A model generated the notes under the pieces. That model ran no database searches. It was not told where the DNA came from and worked only from the letters and a program-made list of their open reading frames with translations. Both the position numbers and the translations under genes were made by a program. From JBBRWV01 sp038248985 (lineage in GTDB: Bacteria; Planctomycetota; Phycisphaerae; WQYP01), in contig JBBRWV010000056.1 in the NCBI GenBank assembly GCA_038248985.1, positions 1-22,572 of the forward strand: a DNA stretch of 22,572 bases. Reading direction: 5' to 3'. Each line of letters opens with the position of its first letter. Position 1 is the stretch's first letter. Positions 1 to 6,934 of this stretch are shown here, piece after piece.

Positions 1-1
1 C

Positions 2-559
2 CCCCTCCTCGGCCGACACAACGCCCTCAACGCCCTCCTCGCCCTCGCCGTCGCCCGCCGCCTCGGCCTCTCCGACGATCAAATCTCCGCCGGCTTCGCC
101 AAGGTCCAGCCCGCCGACGGCCGCCTCCAACTCCTCACCGCCGGCACCTGGCGCATCATCAATGACGCCTACAACGCCAACCCCACTTCCATGCTCGCCG
201 CGCTCGACACCTTCGACACCATCGCCCCAAAAGCCCCGCGCCGCGTCGCCATCCTCGCCGACATGCTCGAACTCGGTGCCGCCGCCGCCTCGCTTCATCA
301 ACAACTCGGCCAGCGCCTCGCCAAGTCCACCGTCAACCTCCTCATCGCCATCGGCCCCCTCATGAAATCCGCCGCCGACGCCGCCGCCCAATCTTCCACC
401 CTCGACATCCGCCATTTCGCCACCACCCCCGAAGCCCGCGCCGCCATCCCCCATCTGCTCCTCCCCCACGATGCCATCCTCCTCAAAGGCTCCCACTCCA
501 TGAACCTCGAATCCATCCTTGTCGCTTTACAGAAAGACCACGCAAACTCCCCCGCTTGA
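2..559 (+). CDS. murF: UDP-N-acetylmuramoyl-tripeptide--D-alanyl-D-alanine ligase (MurF), 3' part only
   Basis: The left edge of the window cuts this gene; 185 codons of its C-terminal part remain. MurF is the cytoplasmic ATP-dependent ligase that adds D-Ala-D-Ala to the UDP-MurNAc-tripeptide. Visible family motifs are GRHNALNALLALAVA near the beginning (the Mur ligase central to C-terminal domain junction), GRLQLL, and DAYNANPTSMLAAL, which matches the family's D-[DS]-x-YNANP-x-SM segment, followed by a conserved VAILADMLELG strand. It ends with LLKGSHSMNLE and a TGA at 557-559. Mur ligases are paralogous, but YNANP followed by LADMLELG points to MurF, and mraY lies directly downstream as in most dcw clusters. 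The 134-base gap to mraY is pyrimidine-rich and shows only a short AAACTT/AAGTTT palindrome at 559-571. Confidence 0.93.
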   Translation, partial: PLLGRHNALNALLALAVARRLGLSDDQISAGFAKVQPADGRLQLLTAGTWRIINDAYNANPTSMLAALDTFDTIAPKAPRRVAILADMLELGAAAASLHQQLGQRLAKSTVNLLIAIGPLMKSAADAAAQSSTLDIRHFATTPEARAAIPHLLLPHDAILLKGSHSMNLESILVALQKDHANSPA

Positions 560-693
560 AACTTGAAGTTTGAACCTCGAACCCTCAATCGTTCCCCCTG
601 TCTTGCTTCTTCCCTCCCTCCCCTTGATGATACCCCCTGCGTGCAACCCTCGGAGGATCCGGCGGACACGCACCAACCCAAGGACGCACGGAC

Positions 694-1845
694 GTGTTAT
701 ATTTCCTCTTCAAAACTCTCTCCAAGTTCGGATACGTCTCCGATAACTCCATCTTCGGCGTCATCATGTTCCGCGCCGCTCTCGCCATCCTCCTCGGTTT
801 CGTAATCGTCCTGGCCATCGGCCCCAAAACCATCCGCTGGCTTATCAAACAAAAAATCGGCGACCAACCCGAATCCCACAACAAATCCCTCAATGAACTC
901 ACTAAGAATAAAAAAAATACCCCCACCATGGGCGGCATCATGATCATCGCCGCCATCCTCGCCTCCGTCCTTCTCCTCGCCGATATCACCAACTTCTACG
1001 TCACCATGGCCCTCGTCTGCATGGTCTATCTCGCCTGCCTCGGTGCCATTGATGACTGGCTCAAACTCATCGCCGCACGCCGCACCCCCGGCTCCCGCGA
1101 CGGACTCTACGCCTGGGAAAAAATGGTCTTCCAGATCGGCCTCGGCGTCCTCCTCGCCATGTTCATCTACCACCAGGGCACCAAGGTCTCGCCCCTCCCC
1201 TTCGCCGATGCCGCGCCCCCGGCTCCCACCGCACACCTCCTCAACTGGCCCTTCTTCCGCGACCTCACCCTCCCCGCCTGGCTCTTCGCCATCCTCACCG
1301 TCATCGTCATCACCGGCTCCTCCAACGCCGTCAACCTCACCGATGGCATGGACGGCCTCGCCGCCGGTTGCATGGCCATCGTCTCCTTCGCCTTCCTCTG
1401 TCTCTGCTATTTCTCCGGCGCCCAGGAAGTCGCCCTCAACCTGCACTTCCATTTCATCCCCTACACCGCCGAACTCGCCGTCGTCTGCGGCGCCATCACC
1501 GGCGCCTGCCTCGGCTTCCTCTGGTTCAACTGCAACCCCGCCCAGGTCTTCATGGGCGACACCGGCTCTCTCGCCCTCGGCGGCGTCATCGGCTACATCG
1601 CCATCGTCATCCGCCAGGAACCCATGCTCCTCCTCATCGGCGGCATCTTCGTCCTCGAAGCCGCCTCCGTCATGCTCCAAGTCGGTTACTTCCGCATGAC
1701 CGGCGGCAAACGCATCTTCCTCTGCGCCCCCATCCACCATCACTTCCATCTCAAAGGCTGGTCTGAACAACAAGTCGTCGTCCGCTTCTGGCTCATCTCC
1801 GCACTCTGCGTCGCCTTCGGCCTCGCCACCGTCAAAATGCGCTAA
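694..1845 (+). CDS. mraY: Phospho-N-acetylmuramoyl-pentapeptide transferase (MraY)
   Basis: This integral membrane enzyme transfers phospho-MurNAc-pentapeptide to undecaprenyl phosphate to give lipid I. At 383 aa it is slightly longer than the usual ~360. Visible motifs: TPTMGG at 76-81, the Mg-binding AIDD at 118-121, NLTDGMDGLA at 214-223, FMGDTGSLALGG at 286-297 and the HHHFHLKGW loop at 348-356. About ten hydrophobic segments are spread along the protein. The start is a GTG; AAGGA at 680-684 lies nine bases upstream, and the N-terminus it gives (MLYFLFKTLSKF) matches the family's usual MLYxLL start better than the later ATG. A hydrophilic insert at about 161-185 between membrane helices explains part of the extra length. 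The next gene is normally murD, but here non-coding DNA and a signalling unit follow. Confidence 0.97.
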   Translation: MLYFLFKTLSKFGYVSDNSIFGVIMFRAALAILLGFVIVLAIGPKTIRWLIKQKIGDQPESHNKSLNELTKNKKNTPTMGGIMIIAAILASVLLLADITNFYVTMALVCMVYLACLGAIDDWLKLIAARRTPGSRDGLYAWEKMVFQIGLGVLLAMFIYHQGTKVSPLPFADAAPPAPTAHLLNWPFFRDLTLPAWLFAILTVIVITGSSNAVNLTDGMDGLAAGCMAIVSFAFLCLCYFSGAQEVALNLHFHFIPYTAELAVVCGAITGACLGFLWFNCNPAQVFMGDTGSLALGGVIGYIAIVIRQEPMLLLIGGIFVLEAASVMLQVGYFRMTGGKRIFLCAPIHHHFHLKGWSEQQVVVRFWLISALCVAFGLATVKMR

Positions 1846-1933
1846 AATAGTGGTGCCCAAATTGTTGCTACATGCCTTGGCACAAAATGCCGACCGATCG
1901 CGCAAAACAGCGATACAAAAAAGGGATCAGCCC

Positions 1934-2271
1934 ATGACTACTCCCCAAATTCCCCAAACAGATTCCATTAAAAAACTCCCGAAGTTCTGGGATTCCCAGG
2001 ACTTCACGGATTTCGAAAACCCAATGGAACCCGTCACGGAACTTCCCCCAAAACAAGGCCGGCCACCGGGCCGGCTTCCGTGGAGGTCCTCCTGCAACCC
2101 AAAGAAGCAAGCGCCCTAAAAAAAATGGCCAAACAAAAAGGTGTCCGCGAATCCGCCATCATCCATCAATGGATGCGCGAAAAATCAAAGCCGCCTGAGC
2201 ACCCCCTCTCCCCATTCCTGCCCCCTCTCCGCGTATTGAAACCTCGTCTCACTTCCGCACCCTTCGCATAA
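1934..2271 (+). pseudogene. CopG-like ribbon-helix-helix antitoxin gene split by a -1 frame change
   Basis: Two overlapping open frames together look like one CopG/PF12441-type antitoxin. The first frame starts at ATG 1934, with AAAGGGA some eight bases upstream, and contains KKLPKFWDSQDFTDFENP, the typical N-terminal FWD-x-x-DFTD-x-E motif. The second frame, one base back, carries a ribbon-helix-helix core VEVLLQPKEASALKKMAKQ (from 2080) continuing to KGVRESAIIHQWMREK. Joined at about 2053 they would give 112 aa. The tail after WMREK (28 residues, proline-rich) looks non-coding, which favours decay. No toxin gene is adjacent on either side, so if functional it is an orphan. It may be a pseudogene with a one-base deletion in the CCCCCAAAA run, a sequencing error, or a gene using ribosomal frameshifting. 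Confidence 0.55.
2047..2077 (+). other. Slippery-type heptamer followed by GC hairpin
   Basis: Read in the first frame of the CopG-like gene, 2047-2053 is C CCA AAA, which fits the X-XXY-YYZ form of -1 slippery sites. Four bases later a seven-pair all-GC stem follows (2058-2064 with 2069-2075, loop ACCG), extendable by one GU and one AU pair to 2056-2077. The -1 frame entered here is exactly the one that holds the ribbon-helix-helix core. The spacer is shorter than the usual 5-9 bases, and C CCA AAA is not a strong site known to me in bacteria, so function is an inference. Confidence 0.35.
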
Positions 2272-2310
2272 ATCCCTCCACCCCCTATATCGGTGCATCC
2301 CCCCACCCGG

Positions 2311-2317
2311 TATATAT
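2311..2317 (+). promoter_or_regulatory. Possible -10 element ahead of the KaiC unit
   Basis: TATATAT at 2311-2317 is the best -10-like sequence in the gap between the CopG-like gene and the small protein gene, 57 bases before its ATG. It sits in a near-palindrome (CCCTATATCGG at 2283-2293 against CCGGTATATATGGG at 2307-2320). No good -35 is seen at 16-18 bases. The rest of the 1846-2373 stretch holds only the split CopG-like gene and nothing else I recognise. Confidence 0.25.
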
Positions 2318-2373
2318 GGGCACTGTTGCTGAAACCTCAACCTTCACGCCCTTCGCGAGCGCGTAGTCAATTA

Positions 2374-2778
2374 ATGAGCCGATCCGCTCCAAAACTTCGG
2401 GAGTTCGCCCAACGCCTCATCGCTTTTGATCAACGCGGAAACTCTGCCCACGCCCAATCCCCTCACTCCTTCGCCGTCTGCGACAAACTGCGGCCCCATC
2501 TCGCCACCCTCATGGGCAACGCTGGCTTCCGCGCCCTCCTCACCCGCGCCCTCGCTCTCGCCAACGCCGACGTCCCCACACTCCACGCCCTCCACGTCAA
2601 CCCCGAGGGCTCCCTCGCCGGCCTTGAAGATCTCGCCGCCGAAGTCGACCCCGCGGATATCGTCGAAGCCCGGCTCGTCCTCGTCACCCAACTCCTCGGC
2701 CTCCTCATCGCCTTCATCGGCGAAAACCTCACCTTCCGCTTCGTTCGCGAAGTCTGGCCGAAACTTCCCCCTCATTAA
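2374..2778 (+). CDS. Small conserved helical protein of unknown function, first gene of the KaiC unit
   Basis: A 134-aa, soluble, mostly helical protein. I do not know its function. Recognisable segments are KLREFAQRLIAFD near the N-terminus, FAVCDKLRPHLATLMG, GFRALLTRALALA and LVTQLLGLLIAFIGENLTF, ending in REVWPKLPPH. From memory, similar proteins with the CDKLRPHLATLMGxAGFRALL pattern occur near sensor kinase genes in several phyla; I cannot verify this here. The start is ATG 2374; an upstream in-frame extension to 2293 would add 27 residues of unlikely composition (Pro/Arg-rich). There is no clear Shine-Dalgarno sequence. It ends 28 bases before the KaiC-like gene on the same strand, so co-transcription with the KaiC-like gene and the kinase is likely. 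It may be a partner or adaptor of either, but that is inference only. Confidence 0.75.
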   Translation: MSRSAPKLREFAQRLIAFDQRGNSAHAQSPHSFAVCDKLRPHLATLMGNAGFRALLTRALALANADVPTLHALHVNPEGSLAGLEDLAAEVDPADIVEARLVLVTQLLGLLIAFIGENLTFRFVREVWPKLPPH

Positions 2779-2806
2779 GACTGCTATGCTGTTACTGGAG
2801 CTACAA

Positions 2807-4363
2807 ATGAAAATAAAAAACGCCGCGACCAAACGCCCCCTGCCGACGAAAGTCAGCAGCTCACGCGCCAAAGTGACCATCCACAAAATCCCCTCCGGCG
2901 TCCGCGGCCTCGACGAAATCCTCGGCGGCGGTATCCCTGAATTCTCCTTCAACGTCATCGCCGGCACCCCCGGTTGCGGCAAAACCACCCTCGCCCATCA
3001 GATCGTCTTCGCCAACGCCACCCCCAAAAAACCCGCCCTCTACTTCACCGTCCTCGGCGAACCTGCCATGAAAATGCTCCGCTACCAGCAGCAATACGCC
3101 TTCTTCGATGACTCCAAAATGGGCTCCGCCATCCGCTTCATCAACCTCGCCGATGTCCTCCTCGATAAAGACCTCAACGCCGTCCTCGAAGAAATTATCA
3201 AACAGGTCACCGCCCTCAACCCCGGCATCGTCGTCGTCGATTCCTTCCGCACCGTCGTTCGCGCCGCCATGGTCAGCGCCAGCGAACTCGAAATGCAAAC
3301 CTTCATCCAACGCCTCGCCCAATTCCTCACCAGTTGGCAGGCCACCACCTTCCTCGTCGGCGAATACTCCGAATCCGAAATCCGCGACAACCCCCTCTTC
3401 ACCATCGCCGATGGACTCTTCTGGCTCTGGCAAGTCTCCGAACGCAACTCCGTCGTTCGCAAAATCCAAATCATGAAACTCCGCGGACAAGCCTCCGTCC
3501 CCGGCCTTCACACCATCCGCATCAGCGATGACGGCATCCAAGCCTTCTCGCGCACCCTCGGCTTGGTCAAAAATAAACAAAAACCCGCCAACCCCAAACG
3601 CCTCTCCACCGGCATCCCCGAACTCGACAAAATGCTCGGCGGCGGTATCCTCGAAGGCGACAGCCTCCTTTTCGCTGGCCCCTCCGGCACCGGCAAATCC
3701 ACCCTCGCTACCCAGTTCATCGCCGAGGGCCTTCGCCATAACGAACCCGGCATCATCGCCGTCTTCGAAGAACGTCCCGATGGCTACATCAAACGCGCCG
3801 CCAATTTCGGCCTCAAACTCGAAGCCGCCCAGAAAAATGGAAAACTCGAAACCCTCTACCTCCGCCCCCTCGATCTCTCCGTCGATGAAACCATGCAGGA
3901 AATCCTCGACGCCATCCATCGCGTCGGCGCCAAACGCCTCGTCATCGATTCCCTCGTCGGCTTCGAAATGGCCCTCGCACCCGGCTTCCGCACCGATTTC
4001 CGCGAGTCCCTCTACCGCATGATCTCCGCACTCACCGGCGCCGGCGTCACCGTCGTCAGCACCGTCGAAGTCGAAGATTCCTTCACCGCTCTCCAGCTCA
4101 GCAACTACGCCATCTCCTTCCTCACCGATGACATCATCCGCATGCGCTACGTCGAAATCGACGGCCAACTCCGCAAAGTCCTCGTCGTCATCAAAATGCG
4201 CGGCGGAAACCACAGCAAAGATATCCGCGAGTACGTTATCACCGATAAAGGCGTCGTCTTCATCAACCCCCGCCAAACCGGCTACGCCCACCTCACCACC
4301 GGTATCCCCGACCGCATCGGTAGTATCAATGAACTTGCCCCCGAACCCAAAGCGACTAACTAG
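2807..4363 (+). CDS. Double-domain KaiC-like RecA-fold ATPase
   Basis: At 518 aa this has the length and two-domain plan of KaiC. Domain 1 (about 25-255): Walker A GTPGCGKTT at 53-61, Walker B IVVVDS at 141-146. Domain 2 (about 262-490): GIPELDKMLGGG, Walker A GPSGTGKST at 291-299, catalytic glutamate pair in FEERPDGYIKRA (321-322), Walker B LVIDS at 378-382. Domain 1 has LGEP at 83-86 where KaiC has an EE pair. The C-terminal DDIIRMRYVEIDGQ and KMRGGNHSKDIREY segments match the KaiC subunit-interface region. The start ATG 2807 is preceded by GGAG at 2797-2800; an in-frame ATG at 2786 is less well placed. No kaiA or kaiB is present, so it is probably a signalling KaiC relative and not a circadian clock. 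It is followed after nine bases by a hybrid histidine kinase, which suggests a functional pair. Confidence 0.92.
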   Translation: MKIKNAATKRPLPTKVSSSRAKVTIHKIPSGVRGLDEILGGGIPEFSFNVIAGTPGCGKTTLAHQIVFANATPKKPALYFTVLGEPAMKMLRYQQQYAFFDDSKMGSAIRFINLADVLLDKDLNAVLEEIIKQVTALNPGIVVVDSFRTVVRAAMVSASELEMQTFIQRLAQFLTSWQATTFLVGEYSESEIRDNPLFTIADGLFWLWQVSERNSVVRKIQIMKLRGQASVPGLHTIRISDDGIQAFSRTLGLVKNKQKPANPKRLSTGIPELDKMLGGGILEGDSLLFAGPSGTGKSTLATQFIAEGLRHNEPGIIAVFEERPDGYIKRAANFGLKLEAAQKNGKLETLYLRPLDLSVDETMQEILDAIHRVGAKRLVIDSLVGFEMALAPGFRTDFRESLYRMISALTGAGVTVVSTVEVEDSFTALQLSNYAISFLTDDIIRMRYVEIDGQLRKVLVVIKMRGGNHSKDIREYVITDKGVVFINPRQTGYAHLTTGIPDRIGSINELAPEPKATN

Positions 4364-4372
4364 AGGTGAACC

Positions 4373-6442
4373 ATGGTCGCAAACAAATCCCCCACTCCCG
4401 AACCCGAACCCCCCGACGTTTCCGCTCTCTGCCTCGCCGTCACTGAGCACTCCCCCCTTCCCATCGCAACCGTTGATGGCGCAACCCACATCATCCGCTA
4501 CGCCAACCCCGCTTTCTGCACCATGATGGGCCAAACCTCTGCCCAAATCGTTGGAAAACCCCTCTGCCAATTACTCCCCGAAAAAGACCAATGCGTCCGC
4601 CTCCTTGACCGCGTCTACCATCACCGCCGCCCCGAAAGCTTCACCGAAAAAGAAGAAACCAAACCCCATCCCGTCTTCTGGTCCTACACCATGTGGCCCG
4701 TCCTCGCCGACAAACTCCTCGTCGGCGTCATGATTCAAGTCACCGAAACCGCCCAGTCCCACGGCATGACCGTCGCCATGAACGAAGCCCTCATGCTCGG
4801 CTCCATCCACCAGCACGAACTCGCCGCAGCCGCCGAACGCCTCAATCTCCAACTCCAGGAAGAAATCTCTGCCCGCCAGGAAGTCGAGATGGAACTCGCC
4901 GAAAAAGCCCGCCTCGTGAACCTCAGCAACGATGCCATCATCGTCTACGACCTCAATGACAAAATCACCCTATGGAACAAGGGCGCCGAACATCTATACG
5001 GCTGGTCTTCCCAGGAAGCCGTTGGCCAACACGTTCACTCCCTGCTCCGTACCGAATTTCCCAAGCCCCTCACCGAACTCGTCGCCCTCCTTAACAAAAA
5101 CGGCCAGCTCATCGGCGAAGTCGTTCAAATCGCCCGCGATGGCCACCGCATCCCCTCGCTCAGCCGCTGGGTTCTCGACCGCCCCACCAAATCCATCCTC
5201 GCCAGCTACACCGACATCAGCGATCGCAAACACTTCGAGGAAGAACGCGAAATCCACCTCCTCCATGAACACACCCTCCGCATGGAAGCCGAATCCGCCA
5301 ATCGCTCCAAGGATCTCTTTCTCGCCACTCTCAGCCACGAAGTCCGTACCCCCCTCAACGCCATCCTCGGCTGGGCCACCATCCTCCGCTCCGGCAAATG
5401 CAACGAAGCCGACCTGAAGGAAGGCATGGAAGTCATCGAACGCAACTGCAACGTCCAGGCCAAGCTCATCGAAGACGTCCTCGACATCTCCCGCATCGTC
5501 TCCGGCAAACTCCAACTCCACATCGCCCCCGTCGAATTGCTCGACATCATCCACGCCGCCATCGACGTCGTTCGACCCTCCGCCGACGCCAAAAATATCC
5601 GCATCCTCTCCACCCTCGATCCCGCCGCCAGCCACGTCCACTGCGATGCCGCCCGCCTCCAGCAAGTCCTCTGGAATCTCCTCGCCAACGCCGTCAAATT
5701 CTCCCCCCCGGGTAAAACCATCCACGTCACCCTCGGCCTCCAGCTCACCTCCGCACGCATTCAAATCTCCGACGAAGGCCAGGGCCTCGCCCCCGATTTC
5801 CTCCCCTTCGTCTTCGACCGCTTCCGCCAGGCCGACAGCACCTCCAAACGCAAAATCGGCGGCCTCGGCCTTGGCCTCTCCATCGTCAAACACCTCGTCG
5901 AAATCCACGGCGGCACCGTCCTCGCCGAAAGCCCCGGTGAAGGCCGCGGCTCCACCTTCACCGTCACTCTCCCCATCCGCGCCGTCCCCGTCGACCAACT
6001 CCCTGACGCTCCTCATCGCCCCGCTTTCTCTTCCTCCCTTCCCGAACCTGAACCCGTCCACCTCGACGGCCTCCGCGTCCTCGTCGTCGATGATGAACCC
6101 GACGTCCGACGCCTCCTCCTCAAAGTCCTCGGCGGCGCCGGCGCCATCGTCACTGCCGCCGCCTCCGTCACCGAAGCCCTCGACGCCCTCCCCACCACCA
6201 ATCCGCAAATCCTCGTCAGCGACATCGCCATGCCCACCCACGACGGCTACGACCTCATCCGCCAAGTCCGCTCCCAGGGCCTCACCGCCAAAGATCTCCC
6301 CGCCATCGCCCTCACCGCCTTCGCCCACAAAGACGACCGCCGACGCACACTCCTCGCCGGCTTCCAGGTCCATGTCCCCAAACCGGTCGACCCCCACGAC
6401 CTCACCGCCCTCATCGCCTCCCTCGCCGGCCGCACCGGCTAA
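4373..6442 (+). CDS. Soluble PAS-PAS hybrid histidine kinase with C-terminal receiver domain
   Basis: A 689-aa protein without membrane segments or signal peptide, so a cytoplasmic sensor. Order of parts: PAS about 20-125; a helical linker, probably coiled coil, about 130-180 (ELAAAAERLNLQLQEEI); PAS about 180-290 ending in YTDISDRKHFEEE; dimerisation/phosphoacceptor domain with SHEVRTPLNA (His322); HATPase with NLLANAVKFSP at 435-445, DEGQGL at 467-472, FVFDRFRQAD at 479-488 and GGLGLGLSIVK at 496-506; a Pro/Ser linker; and a receiver domain with acidic pair DD 573-574, phosphoacceptor Asp617 (VSDIAMP), Thr648 and Lys670. All key residues are present. ATG 4373 follows AGAGGTGA at 4362-4369, nine bases after the KaiC-like stop, so the two are almost certainly one operon. 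No separate output regulator gene is nearby. Confidence 0.95.
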   Translation: MVANKSPTPEPEPPDVSALCLAVTEHSPLPIATVDGATHIIRYANPAFCTMMGQTSAQIVGKPLCQLLPEKDQCVRLLDRVYHHRRPESFTEKEETKPHPVFWSYTMWPVLADKLLVGVMIQVTETAQSHGMTVAMNEALMLGSIHQHELAAAAERLNLQLQEEISARQEVEMELAEKARLVNLSNDAIIVYDLNDKITLWNKGAEHLYGWSSQEAVGQHVHSLLRTEFPKPLTELVALLNKNGQLIGEVVQIARDGHRIPSLSRWVLDRPTKSILASYTDISDRKHFEEEREIHLLHEHTLRMEAESANRSKDLFLATLSHEVRTPLNAILGWATILRSGKCNEADLKEGMEVIERNCNVQAKLIEDVLDISRIVSGKLQLHIAPVELLDIIHAAIDVVRPSADAKNIRILSTLDPAASHVHCDAARLQQVLWNLLANAVKFSPPGKTIHVTLGLQLTSARIQISDEGQGLAPDFLPFVFDRFRQADSTSKRKIGGLGLGLSIVKHLVEIHGGTVLAESPGEGRGSTFTVTLPIRAVPVDQLPDAPHRPAFSSSLPEPEPVHLDGLRVLVVDDEPDVRRLLLKVLGGAGAIVTAAASVTEALDALPTTNPQILVSDIAMPTHDGYDLIRQVRSQGLTAKDLPAIALTAFAHKDDRRRTLLAGFQVHVPKPVDPHDLTALIASLAGRTG

Positions 6443-6517
6443 AAAAACTCCCCCTCCAATCTACGGGCACTCTCCACCCCTCCAATTATTCGGTACCTCC
6501 ATCCCAATGCGCCCCCC

Positions 6518-6592
6518 TCTGTCCGTGTCTGTCCGCGTCTGTCCGTGGCCATTATTCACCAATAATTCTGTCCGTGCCGGACCGTGTCTGTC
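6518..6592 (+). repeat. Tandem decamer repeats flanking an AT palindrome
   Basis: Three tandem copies of TCTGTCCGYG lie at 6518-6527, 6528-6537 and 6538-6547. A fourth copy is at 6567-6576 and a partial one (GTGTCTGTCC) at 6584-6592 or just before. Between them is ATTATT-cacc-AATAAT at 6551-6566. The region is non-coding, between the kinase and ftsW. It could be a binding-site array or a copy of a dispersed intergenic repeat; the sequence alone cannot decide. Confidence 0.6.
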
Positions 6593-6626
6593 CCCCACAA
6601 GTCCTCAAGGTTCCGCTGACCTCGGA

Positions 6627-6713
6627 GCGGCGAAGCCGCGCCAGACAATAGCGGCGGGCGGAAGCCCGCCGTCGCCCACCCCCTCAACGTGCGGAGGGCC
6701 AAAGGCCCGGCAC
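6627..6713 (+). repeat. Three consecutive GC-rich stem-loops
   Basis: Three hairpins in the gap before ftsW: GCGGC-gaa-GCCGC (6627-6639), GGCGGGC-ggaa-GCCCGCC (6653-6670, extendable by one or two pairs), and GGGCC-aaa-GGCCC (6696-6708) closed further by GTGC/GCAC (6689-6692 with 6710-6713). None is followed by a T-run, so they are poor candidates for rho-independent terminators. They look like REP-type structured intergenic repeats. The rest of the 6443-6934 gap is pyrimidine-rich and has no gene I can support. Confidence 0.6.
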
Positions 6714-6850
6714 AAGTTCAAGCCCAGCCCCGCACTACACCCCTCAAAAAACGCCCCTCCCCCTCTCCCCCTTTCACCCTTCTTCCTTCCTCCTCCCTGC
6801 AACTTGCTTCTTCCCCCTTCCCCTCCCTCCCCCCACTCCCCATAATCTAT

Positions 6851-6869
6851 GCAGAATCTGCGCTACAAT
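6851..6869 (+). promoter_or_regulatory. Possible -10 element and small palindrome upstream of ftsW
   Basis: TACAAT at 6864-6869 matches five of six bases of a sigma-70 -10 box, 66 bases before the chosen ftsW start. Immediately upstream is the palindrome GCAGA-a-TCTGC (6851-6861). No convincing -35 is seen at 16-18 bases. If real, it would restart dcw transcription after the signalling insert. Confidence 0.3.
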
Positions 6870-6934
6870 CGCCGATTATCCTCCAATCAGCTATCTCCTC
6901 CACAAAAACTCCCCCTTTTCGGCAGGCTCTCCCC

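Noticed and set aside
559..571. AAACTT/AAGTTT palindrome at the murF stop
   Set aside because: Only six pairs with a one-base centre; too short to claim a function.
697..1905. Long - strand frame (402 codons) opposite mraY
   Set aside because: Asp/Glu/Gly-rich translation of the reverse complement of C-ending codons; mraY on the other strand has clear motifs.
2807..4363. True circadian KaiC
   Set aside because: No kaiA or kaiB nearby and the Thr432 position is Phe; KaiC-like is the safer call.
2861..4570. 569-codon - strand frame opposite the KaiC-like gene
   Set aside because: Acidic, low-complexity shadow; the + strand frame has two Walker A motifs.
5646..6845. 399-codon Ser/Pro-rich + frame across the kinase end and the gap before ftsW
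   Set aside because: Out-of-frame reading of the kinase; composition typical of a frame shift in C-rich DNA.
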